DNA of 17,300 nucleotides from contig CACYDL010000152.1 of NCBI GenBank assembly GCA_902773195.1, positions 1-17,300 on the forward strand, written 5' to 3'. This document shows positions 1 to 6,201 of the stretch, one piece after another. Each line of letters begins with the position of its first letter. Position 1 is the first letter of the stretch. The position numbers and the translations under genes were made by a program. A model generated the notes under the pieces. The model made no database searches and was not told the origin of the DNA. It worked only from the letters and a program-made list of their open reading frames with translations. This DNA is from an uncultured Lachnospiraceae bacterium. Lineage in GTDB: Bacteria; Bacillota_A; Clostridia; Lachnospirales; Lachnospiraceae.

Positions 1-87
1 ATCGAATCTCTTATAAAAAACGATTGATCTCTCCGGAAACAGAGACCGGTCCTGTCTGCCCCGCGGAGCATAATCCTTGACTGTTCA

Positions 88-117
88 TTGAAAAACCGTT
101 CACGCTTTCCTTACGAT
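88..117 (+). promoter_or_regulatory. Possible sigma-A promoter for the secreted hydrolase
   Basis: TTGAAA at 88-93 and TACGAT at 112-117 are separated by 18 bp and lie upstream of the hydrolase start at 228. A second weak candidate is ATGACA at 164-169 with TATACA at 188-193, which would give a much shorter leader. Neither is a strong match. I see nothing else definite in 1-227. Confidence 0.3.
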
Positions 118-227
118 TCGGACACAAAATGGTTGCATTTCACCGTTATTCTGTTTCCGACAGATGACAAAGCGAATGGCAGCTCGCTATACAAATTACT
201 CCAAAGAAGGAAAGCGAGGTGTTACGT

Positions 228-1313
228 ATGATGAGAAGGTCACTGAAAAGAGTCTTTGCGCCGCTTCTCGCGGCAGTGATGCTGCTGGGATGTGTTCCGG
301 CCTGTGCGGAAGAAGATACAGCAGTTATCCCGGAGGAGGAAACAGACGTCTCCGGCGGCGGGATGCCCGTTGATGGTTTTCCCGGAGAAGGCCGCGGGGC
401 GGAAAACGGCGGCCGGGGCCCGATGGGACGCGGAAACGGAAACGGAGAAGGCGGTCCGATGGGAAACGGCGGCGGACAGACGGAAACAGATCCGGCCCTG
501 CAGTCCGTGATCGACGAAAATGCATCAAAATTCGAACAGTTCACCTACACGGATGAAGAGACCGGCATTACGTTGGAATACAGCCTCTTCATTCCGGAGG
601 GCTATGAAGATAATCCGGAAGCGCTGTATCCGTTGGTCATGTTCATTCCGGACGCGACAGGGGCCGGGAAAAGCGCCGCGCAGATCACGGAGCAGTATTA
701 CGGAGCCGCTGTCTGGGCGGACGGGCAGGACCAGGCAAAGCACCCTTCCTTCGTCCTGGTCCCCGCCTATACGGAAACGGTGACCGACGACAGCTGGAAC
801 GCTTCCCCGCAGCTGGACGCAACGGTCGGCCTGATCGGTTATCTGACAGACAGCTATCGGATTGACACGGACCGTCTGTATACCACCGGACAGTCCATGG
901 GCTGCATGTCCTCCCTCTATCTGAACAGCAAATATCCGGATCTGTTCGCGGCAAGTCTCTATGTGTCAGGCCAGTGGGACATCTCGGTTCTTGACGCGCT
1001 GGAGGATCAGACCTTCTTCTATGTCACAGCCGGCGGCGACGCGAAGGCGTCAGGCGGGCAGGATGAAGTGATGGCTCTCTTCGACCGGGATCAGAAGCCC
1101 TACAGCTATGAAACCTGGGACGCACAGGACGACGAGGATACCCAGAATGACCGGGTGAACGCCATGATCGAAGCCGGATATCCGGCAAACATGATCCGCT
1201 TCGAGACCGGAACCGTTCTGAACGGCGGAAACGGCATGGAACATATGGCGTCTTTTAATTACGCCTACCGGATTGGGGCTCTGCGGGACTGGCTGTTCGC
1301 ACAGTCAAAATAG
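228..1313 (+). CDS. Secreted alpha/beta-hydrolase (esterase / prolyl-oligopeptidase-like) with Gly-rich linker
   Basis: A 361-residue exported serine hydrolase of the alpha/beta-hydrolase fold, resembling PHB-depolymerase-like or prolyl-oligopeptidase-like esterases. ATG 228 is chosen over the upstream in-frame GTG at 219 because GAGGTG (216-221) sits 6 nt before it. The N-terminus has several Arg/Lys, a hydrophobic core, then LLGC (lipobox-like) and ACA-EE (signal peptidase I-like), so anchoring is ambiguous. A low-complexity Gly/Asn/Pro/Glu-rich linker of about 45 residues follows. The fold then runs from about residue 100, with the nucleophile elbow TGQSMG (Ser223), a candidate acid at Asp271 in TAGGD, and the candidate catalytic His339 in GMEHMASF near the C-terminus. 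The substrate cannot be read from the sequence; an acyl or carbohydrate ester is possible. It stands alone, and its neighbours do not indicate a pathway. Confidence 0.8.
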   Translation: MMRRSLKRVFAPLLAAVMLLGCVPACAEEDTAVIPEEETDVSGGGMPVDGFPGEGRGAENGGRGPMGRGNGNGEGGPMGNGGGQTETDPALQSVIDENASKFEQFTYTDEETGITLEYSLFIPEGYEDNPEALYPLVMFIPDATGAGKSAAQITEQYYGAAVWADGQDQAKHPSFVLVPAYTETVTDDSWNASPQLDATVGLIGYLTDSYRIDTDRLYTTGQSMGCMSSLYLNSKYPDLFAASLYVSGQWDISVLDALEDQTFFYVTAGGDAKASGGQDEVMALFDRDQKPYSYETWDAQDDEDTQNDRVNAMIEAGYPANMIRFETGTVLNGGNGMEHMASFNYAYRIGALRDWLFAQSK

Positions 1314-1375
1314 CCCCCGCACAGCCGGCTGACAGGGAAACGAAGATACGCCGATTATACGGAATGAATCAAAAA

Positions 1376-1410
1376 GAGAGTGCGGACGTTCTGACAGACT
1401 CCGCACTCTC
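1376..1410 (-). terminator. Rho-independent terminator reading leftward
   Basis: GAGAGTGCGGA (1376-1386) and TCCGCACTCTC (1400-1410) form a perfect 11-bp stem with a 13-nt loop. AAAAA precedes it at 1371-1375, so a minus-strand transcript has the stem followed by a U run. On the plus strand no T run follows. It lies 21 nt beyond the stop codon of the minus-strand small ORF at 1432, which suggests that something is or was transcribed leftward here. Confidence 0.65.
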
Positions 1411-1431
1411 CATGTCTCTAAACCGGATATT

Positions 1432-1641
1432 TCAGTCGAAATGTATCGGCCTCGCACTTGCGCCGTACACTTTTTTATAGATCCTCTGGGCTTCCGCACC
1501 GCTGACGGTCACTCCCCCCGGAAATGCCGAATAATTGTGTGCAACAGCTTCATAATAATTTCCCTTGAAAAGAAATCTGTCTGAATTGTGCGAAGTTCTT
1601 CTCTCCCCGGTCATTGAAACATGATCGCGGGATGTGTACAA
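1432..1641 (-). pseudogene. Unrecognised minus-strand small ORF or 3' gene remnant
   Basis: An open frame of up to 69 codons from TTG 1641, or 61 codons (60 residues) from ATG 1614. It ends about 20 nt before a convincing leftward terminator. The second half (residues such as YYEAVAHNYSAFPGG and GAEAQRIYKKVYG) reads like ordinary protein rather than shadow sequence, and base composition here is lower in GC than the flanking genes. No Shine-Dalgarno sequence precedes either start. The frame is closed by a stop at 1654-1656, and its 5' part overlaps the promoter of the desulfidase gene. I do not recognise a family. Most likely it is the surviving 3' end of a larger gene, or a small protein with an unusual start. 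Confidence 0.3.
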
Positions 1642-1642
1642 T
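1614..1642 (+). promoter_or_regulatory. Sigma-A promoter of the cysteine desulfidase gene
   Basis: TTGAAA (1614-1619) and TACAAT (1637-1642) each match the consensus at 5 of 6 positions, with the optimal 17-bp spacer. The implied leader to the ATG at 1740 is about 90 nt. I saw no riboswitch-like structure in that leader. Confidence 0.6.
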
Positions 1643-1739
1643 GGAGACAGTCTTCAGACAAACCCGGCCGGCTTCCGTCTCTCCGGCAGCACACGGACAG
1701 ACCGACAGCCTCTGCGGCCGCTTTCAAAGGAGTTATGTC

Positions 1740-3023
1740 ATGGATGCCTCTCTCCGCAGCGTCTACCTGGATATCTTAAGAGAAGAACTTGTTCCCGCGA
1801 TGGGCTGCACCGAGCCCATCGCCGTGGCCTACGCCGGCGCGCTCGCCAGAAAGACCCTGGGCGCGCTCCCCCAAAGAACGGAGCTCACCGTGAGCGGGAA
1901 CATCATCAAAAATGTCAAGAGCGTGATCGTTCCGCACTCGGGAAACAGAAAAGGCCTGAAGACCGCGGTGGCGGCGGGCCTTCTCTACGGAGAGGCGGAT
2001 CTCGGGCTTGAGGTTCTCTCCCGCGCCGGGGAGGCGCAGATCGCGGGACTGGATTCCTACATGAAGGGGACGGAGATCGCCGTGGGCGAATCCGACAGCG
2101 GCCTCGTCTTTGACATCCGGGTGAAGGTTTATTCCGGATCCGACAGCGCCTCCGTCCGCATCGTCGGAAGTCACACGAACGTCGTCTCGGTCACCCGGAA
2201 TGACGAGACTCTGCTGAGCAGGCCCTGTCCGGAGGAGCGGGAGGAAGCGCCCGAAAACAGGGAGCTTCTGAACGTCGAGGACATCGTCGCCTTCGCCGAC
2301 ACCGTAGAGCTGGAGGACATCCGCCCGATCCTGGAGCGCCAGATACGTCTGAACATGGAAATCGCGGAAGAAGGGCTGCGCGGAAGCTACGGAGCCGGCA
2401 TCGGAAAAATCCTGCTCCGCTCCTACGGAAACAGCGTCCAGAACCGGGCGAAGGCCTGGGCCGCGGCCGGTTCGGACGCGAGGATGAGCGGCTGCGAGAA
2501 GCCGGTCGTGATCAATTCCGGCAGCGGAAATCAGGGGCTCACGGCCTCCGTCCCCGTCATCATCTACGCGCGGGAGTGCGGCGTGTCCGAGCAGCTGCTG
2601 TACCGCGCCCTCGCCGTCTCCAACCTGGTCACGATTCACCTGAAATCAGGCATCGGAAGTCTTTCCGCCTACTGCGGGGCCACCAGCGCGGGAGCCGGCG
2701 CCGGGGCCGGCATCTGCTATCTGTACGGGGGACACTATAAGGAGATCTCTCACACGATCGTCAACACGCTGGCGATCAATTCGGGCATGCTCTGCGACGG
2801 GGCCAAGGCCAGCTGCGCCGCGAAGATCGCCTCCGCCGTCGAGGCGGGGCTTCTGGGGATGCAGATGTACATGCACGACAGCGAATTCTATAACGGCGAC
2901 GGAATCGTGCTGAAGGGCGTCGAAAACACGATCCGCGCGGTGAGCACCATCGCCCGGGAGGGCATGCGCTCCACGGATACGGAGATCATCCGGGTGATGA
3001 TGGGTTCTTCCGCCGAGCCGTAA
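1740..3023 (+). CDS. cdsB: L-cysteine desulfidase / UPF0597 (CdsB/YhaM-type) [4Fe-4S] lyase
   Basis: A 427-residue cytoplasmic enzyme of the UPF0597 / serine dehydratase alpha-like family. Characterised members break L-cysteine into pyruvate, ammonia and sulfide using a [4Fe-4S] cluster. The start is set by AAAGGAG (1726-1732), 7 nt before ATG 1740; the frame is open further upstream but has no site there. Cys23 lies in the MGCTEP motif, matching the catalytic Cys25 of the methanogen enzyme. Cys312 (AYCGATSAG), Cys352 (MLCDGAK) and Cys359 have the same 40- and 7-residue spacing as the cluster ligands Cys282, Cys322 and Cys329 of that enzyme. GSGNQG and SGNIIKNVKSV are further family motifs. 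The length is normal and there is no sign of damage. It has its own promoter and terminator-like hairpin. Some relatives may act on other amino acids, so the substrate is inferred from the family. Confidence 0.88.
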   Translation: MDASLRSVYLDILREELVPAMGCTEPIAVAYAGALARKTLGALPQRTELTVSGNIIKNVKSVIVPHSGNRKGLKTAVAAGLLYGEADLGLEVLSRAGEAQIAGLDSYMKGTEIAVGESDSGLVFDIRVKVYSGSDSASVRIVGSHTNVVSVTRNDETLLSRPCPEEREEAPENRELLNVEDIVAFADTVELEDIRPILERQIRLNMEIAEEGLRGSYGAGIGKILLRSYGNSVQNRAKAWAAAGSDARMSGCEKPVVINSGSGNQGLTASVPVIIYARECGVSEQLLYRALAVSNLVTIHLKSGIGSLSAYCGATSAGAGAGAGICYLYGGHYKEISHTIVNTLAINSGMLCDGAKASCAAKIASAVEAGLLGMQMYMHDSEFYNGDGIVLKGVENTIRAVSTIAREGMRSTDTEIIRVMMGSSAEP

Positions 3024-3037
3024 TGTCTCCCCCGACG

Positions 3038-3077
3038 CAGAAGCGTCCCGCGGCTGTTCTGCCGCGGGACGCTTCTG
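3038..3077 (+). terminator. Perfect 17-bp hairpin after the desulfidase gene
   Basis: CAGAAGCGTCCCGCGGC (3038-3054) pairs perfectly with 3061-3077 around a 6-nt loop, starting 14 nt after the stop codon. No T run follows on either strand, so it is either a non-canonical terminator or an RNA 3'-end stabiliser. Confidence 0.55.
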
Positions 3078-3137
3078 TATGAATTCCGGTGGTCTGTGCT
3101 GTGTTTCTGTCCTTCCTGTTTTTTCCTTGTCTGTTTT

Positions 3138-3189
3138 CTGCCTGTCTGTGCTCTGCTGCTGTTCTGCCTGTCTGTGTTCTGTTGCTGTT
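3138..3189. repeat. 26-bp tandem repeat, two copies, inside an A-free tract
   Basis: Copies at 3138-3163 and 3164-3189 match at 24 of 26 positions; both differences are C versus T. Degenerate copies of the CTGTCTGTT theme continue on both sides. The whole stretch 3084-3206 contains no A on the plus strand. No convincing protein is encoded on either strand. Confidence 0.75.
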
Positions 3190-3204
3190 CTTCCCGTCCG
3201 CCCT

Positions 3205-3409
3205 TTACCTGTTTACCTGGTTCCACGGCCTGTTGCCGCGAAGAACGTTGACCGCCTCCTCGGCGGCCTTTGACTGCACGGCCGCGATCGCCTGGATATC
3301 CCCCTGCAGCACCGCTCCGTAGAGGCAGCTGGCAAGCGGTCCGTGTTCCTTTGTCACAAACTGGGACAGGATCCTGCCGCTGAAGCAGGCGCGCGCAAGG
3401 CCGCAGCGT
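3205..3409 (-). pseudogene. C-terminal fragment, possibly of a sugar-binding-type protein
   Basis: A minus-strand frame ending in TAA at 3205-3207 encodes about 65 residues that read like a real protein end: an Ala-rich helix (AIAAVQSKAAEEAVNVLRG) preceded by a hydrophobic segment. The pattern loosely resembles the last helix of ABC sugar-binding proteins, but I cannot name a family with confidence. No start codon with a ribosome binding site exists, and the sensible sequence stops about where the plus-strand LacI remnant begins (about 3409). It is best treated as a gene remnant. Confidence 0.3.
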
Positions 3410-3670
3410 TTGGCCGTCGGCGCCATGAAGGCGCTGAGAGAGCTGGGTTACGCCGTGCCCGGGGATATCAGCGTGATGGGATTTGACAATATGGACCAGC
3501 TGCAGTACACGGAACCGATGCTGTCCACCGTCGACACCAACAAGGAGATGATGGCAAAAATGATCGTCGCGTCCGCCACACTGCCGGAGCTGGAGGTATT
3601 TGTCGGAGCGCACGTGGTCGTCCCCACATCCCTCATCATGCGCCAGAGCGTGGACCGGCCCTCGCGGTAA
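3410..3670 (+). pseudogene. LacI-family regulator, C-terminal remnant only
   Basis: 86 codons match the last quarter of a LacI/GalR-type repressor: the AVGAMKALRELGYAVPGD helix and loop, then ISVMGFDN, a TEPMLSTVDTNKEMM segment, and the terminal VVVPTSLIMRQS strand. An intact member has about 330-340 residues; the DNA-binding helix-turn-helix, hinge and first effector subdomain are absent. The frame stays open upstream of 3410, but that sequence no longer resembles the family, so the break is sharp at about 3409. There is no ribosome binding site before the TTG at 3410. It cannot bind DNA and is almost certainly not expressed as a regulator. Confidence 0.8.
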
Positions 3671-3677
3671 GCAGCAC

Positions 3678-3714
3678 AAAAAACGGAGATGGTTTTTCGC
3701 CGTCTCCGTTTTTT
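3678..3714. terminator. Bidirectional Rho-independent terminator
   Basis: AAAAAACGGAGA (3678-3689) pairs perfectly with TCTCCGTTTTTT (3703-3714), with a few more inner pairs and a T-rich loop. It gives a U run in both directions. It serves the LacI remnant from the left and the DedA gene from the right; the DedA stop codon (3713-3715) overlaps its edge. Confidence 0.85.
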
Positions 3715-4408
3715 ATTCTCTGTTGAGCTCGATGATCTCCCGGATCTCTTCCTTCTTTGAAAAATGCCGGAGAATGATCAGCGACGCGATAAAGGTGACC
3801 ACATAGACGGCGATGGCGGTGCGCGGCCTGCCGCTGGTGAAGGACTCCCCCGCGATGGTGGAGGTGATGATCCCCGGGAAGCGGAAAAGAGTCGACAGCA
3901 GGATAAACCGCTTCGCCTCGACGGGGAGCAGGGCGCCTATGTAGAGCAGGAGGTCCTTCGGCGTCCCTGGTATGACAAAGAGCAGGAGAAGGATCTTCTC
4001 CGCGTTTCTGCTGTTGAACAGCCGGCTCTTTTCGATTCTGTCGGTCTTTTCCTTTCCGATCAGGTCGTAGGCGGACTTCCTGCCGACCCGCCGGATCAGC
4101 CAGAAGATGATGCAGGCCGAGATGAAAACGCCGGCGTAGGTGATGACGAGCCCCCCGAAGGTCCCGCAGCACATGCCGGCAAGGAGCTCCACCATCTCCC
4201 CCGGGAGAAAGAACAGGAAGATCTGGGAGATGTTGAGCCCGATCAGCATGAGACACCCCAGGGGGCCCAGCTCCGTTATCCTGTCCCGGAAGGCGATTCT
4301 TCCCGCTTCCGTCGAGATAGTTTTAAAGATCCCAAGCAGCAGCACCGTCAGGATGACAAGCACAGCGACGGACAGCGCCGTCAGGATGATTTTCTTCGCT
4401 TTTTTCAT
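3713..4408 (-). CDS. DedA / TVP38-TMEM64 (VTT domain) membrane protein
   Basis: A 231-residue integral membrane protein of the SNARE-associated Golgi / TVP38 / DedA superfamily, with several hydrophobic segments. Family signatures are visible: the re-entrant-loop motif FLPGEMVELLAG around residues 66-77, and the second conserved loop FVIPGTPKDLLLYIGALLP around 145-163. Members are proposed to move lipids or undecaprenyl phosphate across the membrane, or to support membrane homeostasis; the exact role of this subgroup is unknown. Its ATG (4406-4408) overlaps the TGA of the upstream membrane-protein gene as ATGA, so the two are translationally coupled and probably function together. The length is normal for the short bacterial members. 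Confidence 0.85.
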   Translation of the reverse strand: MKKAKKIILTALSVAVLVILTVLLLGIFKTISTEAGRIAFRDRITELGPLGCLMLIGLNISQIFLFFLPGEMVELLAGMCCGTFGGLVITYAGVFISACIIFWLIRRVGRKSAYDLIGKEKTDRIEKSRLFNSRNAEKILLLLFVIPGTPKDLLLYIGALLPVEAKRFILLSTLFRFPGIITSTIAGESFTSGRPRTAIAVYVVTFIASLIILRHFSKKEEIREIIELNRE

Positions 4409-5214
4409 CGCTTGGACCGTTGGTCAGGCGCGGGACTGCCCTCCTCCGTCTTTACTTTTGGTATAAACTGCGCGGCAAATTTCTTCTGCCCCCGGCTCTT
4501 CACATAGAAGAATCCGATGATGGAGAAGACGACCGCTCCGATCAGATTGACGAAGAGATCCTTCATCGTGTCGTTTATGCCGATATCCAGATAGCCGCCC
4601 ACGCCCAGGGCCTCCTGGCTGCCGTCGCCGTGGACGACGATGACGTCGGAGATGTCGGATACGAGGATGGGGACGTTCTGCCGGGTCTCATCCAGGGTGA
4701 CGGACCGGAAGCGGTCCACCACGAAGTCCTTCTGCATGTCGGTTTTGGCGACGTGGTCCGCGGTATACTCGATAAACTCCCAGCACACGCCCACCGTCAT
4801 CGAGAAGCAGAAGGCGACGATGGCGAGAAACAGGGGCGAAAGCTTGAAGGAAAACTGCTCGCTCCGGTTCAGCAGATCCACCAGGGCAAAGCCGATCGCC
4901 GCGCAGTTGAAGCCGTTGAGGGTGTGCAGCACGGTGTCCCAGTGGGGCACGATGATGTAGAAATTCTGAATCTCTCCCAGTATCTCGGCGGCGAAGATAA
5001 AGCCGAGAATAATGATCTCCAGCGTACTGGGGATCTCGATTTTCAGGCGCCGCTCCAGGAAGCTGGGCAGCAGAAGCAGAGACAGCGTCAGAACGCAGAT
5101 GAACAGCGATTCATAATCACGGCGGAAGATGGAGCGCACGGCGGTCACGATCACCAGCACGCGCAAAATCCAGTAGATGATCAGTGACGATTTGTTTTCG
5201 TAGACCTTCCTCAT
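4405..5214 (-). CDS. YjdF/DUF2238-like integral membrane protein
   Basis: A 269-residue polytopic membrane protein with about six hydrophobic segments. It carries motifs typical of the YjdF / DUF2238 family: HWDTVLHTLNGF, CWEFIEY and GINDTMKDLFVNLIGA. The function of the family is not established. The start at 5214 has GAGGGGA about 7 nt upstream. The Lys/Arg-rich tail after the last membrane segment is probably cytoplasmic. It is the first gene of a two-gene unit with the DedA-like gene, sharing a 4-nt overlap. The conserved charged residues (His, Asp, Glu) within membrane-proximal motifs suggest a catalytic or ion-binding role, but this is speculation. Confidence 0.75.
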   Translation of the reverse strand: MRKVYENKSSLIIYWILRVLVIVTAVRSIFRRDYESLFICVLTLSLLLLPSFLERRLKIEIPSTLEIIILGFIFAAEILGEIQNFYIIVPHWDTVLHTLNGFNCAAIGFALVDLLNRSEQFSFKLSPLFLAIVAFCFSMTVGVCWEFIEYTADHVAKTDMQKDFVVDRFRSVTLDETRQNVPILVSDISDVIVVHGDGSQEALGVGGYLDIGINDTMKDLFVNLIGAVVFSIIGFFYVKSRGQKKFAAQFIPKVKTEEGSPAPDQRSKR

Positions 5215-5261
5215 AGACAGTCCCCTCTCCGAAGAACCATTTCCTCTTTAGAATCATGGCT

Positions 5262-5270
5262 ATTTTACCA
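5262..5270 (-). promoter_or_regulatory. Extended -10 promoter for the YjdF-DedA pair
   Basis: On the minus strand TGGTAAAAT forms an extended -10 element about 50 nt before the ATG at 5214. No good -35 sits 16-18 bp further upstream, which extended -10 promoters can tolerate. Confidence 0.4.
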
Positions 5271-5363
5271 TTTTTCCGCGGGCGTGGACATTCTTATCTT
5301 CAAGAGCTTCGCCGGTCCCGGCTTTCCCGCTCCGTCCCGCCGTCCGGTCCTCAGAGGCCGCCT

Positions 5364-5888
5364 TTACGTCCCGAGGGGAATCCGGTACCCGTTCGCGGCG
5401 AACAGCGGGATCTGCTCCAGGGGCGAAGCCGTCTCGACCCAGACGCCGCCCTCGAAGATCTCACCGGTTCAGGCGTTCTCCCATTTCTTTCCGAGGGGAA
5501 GGCAGACCCTTCTGCTCCGCTGGCGGTTCTCCGTCACCGGCGCCACCAGGACGTCCCCGCCGAACATGTACTCGTCTTCGATCTCCCAGACGGCCGCGTC
5601 TTCCGGGAAGTCATAGAAGAGCGGTCTCATGACGGGCGTTCCCTTCTCATGGGCCTGACGCATCAGATCCCTGACGTAGAGGCGCATGTTCTCCCGGATG
5701 CGGATATACCTCTCCAGGATTTTCTCCACGTCCTCCCCGTAGCTCCAGATCTCATTCAGCGCGCCGGACACGCAGGTCGCGATCTGGCGGCGCATGCTGG
5801 GGAAGCTCGACTGGATATCGCCGGACCACACAAGGCCGCGGTAATGCAGCCAGAAGGGATCCTCTATCCTGACTTTTCCGTTTTCCAT
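5364..5888 (-). pseudogene. Decayed GH31 alpha-glucosidase/alpha-xylosidase remnant
   Basis: The segment matches the middle and C-terminal half of family 31 glycosidases: GLVWSGDIQSSFPSMRRQI (the Asp of WSGD, residue 24, aligns with the acid/base position), then RIRENMRLYVRDLMRQ, GTPVMRPLFYDFPED and GDVLVAPV. Intact enzymes have 650-800 residues; here only about 174 codons remain. Three lesions are visible. The first about 400 residues, including the nucleophile motif, are gone, and the start MENGKVRIEDPFW joins directly to the WSGD region. The segment that normally lies between MRRQI and NEIWSYGE, containing WWTTDIGGF in relatives, is missing in frame. Finally TGA (5469-5471) interrupts WENA-TGE where relatives have Trp, and the frame continues for 34 more codons to TAA at 5364. 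A promoter and GAGGTG ribosome binding site are still present. Confidence 0.8.
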
Positions 5889-5935
5889 CCGACACCTCTT
5901 CGCTCTTTTCCCGGGGATCGTCCCCCGCTGGCACA

Positions 5936-5964
5936 ATAATACACGCCCCGTAAACTGCAGACAA
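5936..5964 (-). promoter_or_regulatory. Sigma-A promoter of the GH31 remnant
   Basis: On the minus strand TTGTCT (5959-5964) and TATTAT (5936-5941) are separated by exactly 17 bp and lie about 50 nt before the ATG at 5888. This suggests that the original 5' end of the GH31 gene survived and that coding sequence was lost by internal deletion. Confidence 0.55.
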
Positions 5965-5985
5965 GGGAGATTGATTCTCCCCTGT
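5961..5985. promoter_or_regulatory. Operator-like inverted repeat at the GH31 promoter
   Basis: ACAAGGGAGA (5961-5970) and TCTCCCCTGT (5976-5985) form a 10-bp inverted repeat with one internal mismatch around a 5-nt spacer. It overlaps the -35 element, a typical place for a repressor or activator site. Confidence 0.4.
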
Positions 5986-6019
5986 CCGCTTCGGCGCTCA
6001 TCCCTCACTGTGAACGCCC

Positions 6020-6033
6020 GATATTCGAATATC
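6020..6033. repeat. 14-bp perfect palindrome
   Basis: GATATTCGAATATC is a perfect palindrome lying between the response-regulator stub and the GH31 promoter. It could be an operator; no T run follows, so it is not an evident terminator. Confidence 0.35.
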
Positions 6034-6045
6034 CGTTTTACCGGA

Positions 6046-6192
6046 TCAGCCGATGATACCGTCGATGGCCGCCCGGGCCTCCGCTCCGTTTTCCGCTTCT
6101 CTGACCGCTTCACAGGTGCCTCCGGACCGGGAGAGCCGCTTTCCGATGCCCTCCCGGATCCGGACTTCGTCTTCCGCGATCAGAACCTTCAT
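6046..6192 (-). pseudogene. Response regulator receiver domain, truncated to 48 residues
   Basis: ATG 6192 begins 9 nt after the mglC stop and has AAGGA overlapping that stop codon. The product starts MKVLIAEDEVRIREGI and continues to REAENGAEARAAI, the first beta-alpha-beta unit of a CheY-like receiver, with the acidic pair Glu-Asp of the phosphorylation pocket at residues 7-8. It stops at TGA 6046-6048, before the phospho-acceptor Asp strand and any output domain. A full YesN-like regulator would have 350-500 residues. Its position suggests that the mgl operon once ended in a regulator gene. It could instead be a free-standing small peptide, but nothing supports a function. Confidence 0.7.
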
Positions 6193-6201
6193 GGCGCGTC
6201 C

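Noticed and set aside
1..227. Possible riboswitch or RNA gene upstream of the hydrolase
   Set aside because: Only short weak inverted repeats are visible; no conserved RNA motif could be recognised.
3079..3322. Plus-strand small Cys/Ser/Val-rich ORFs at 3079-3322
   Set aside because: They are translations of the A-free repeat tract, with no ribosome binding site and biased composition.
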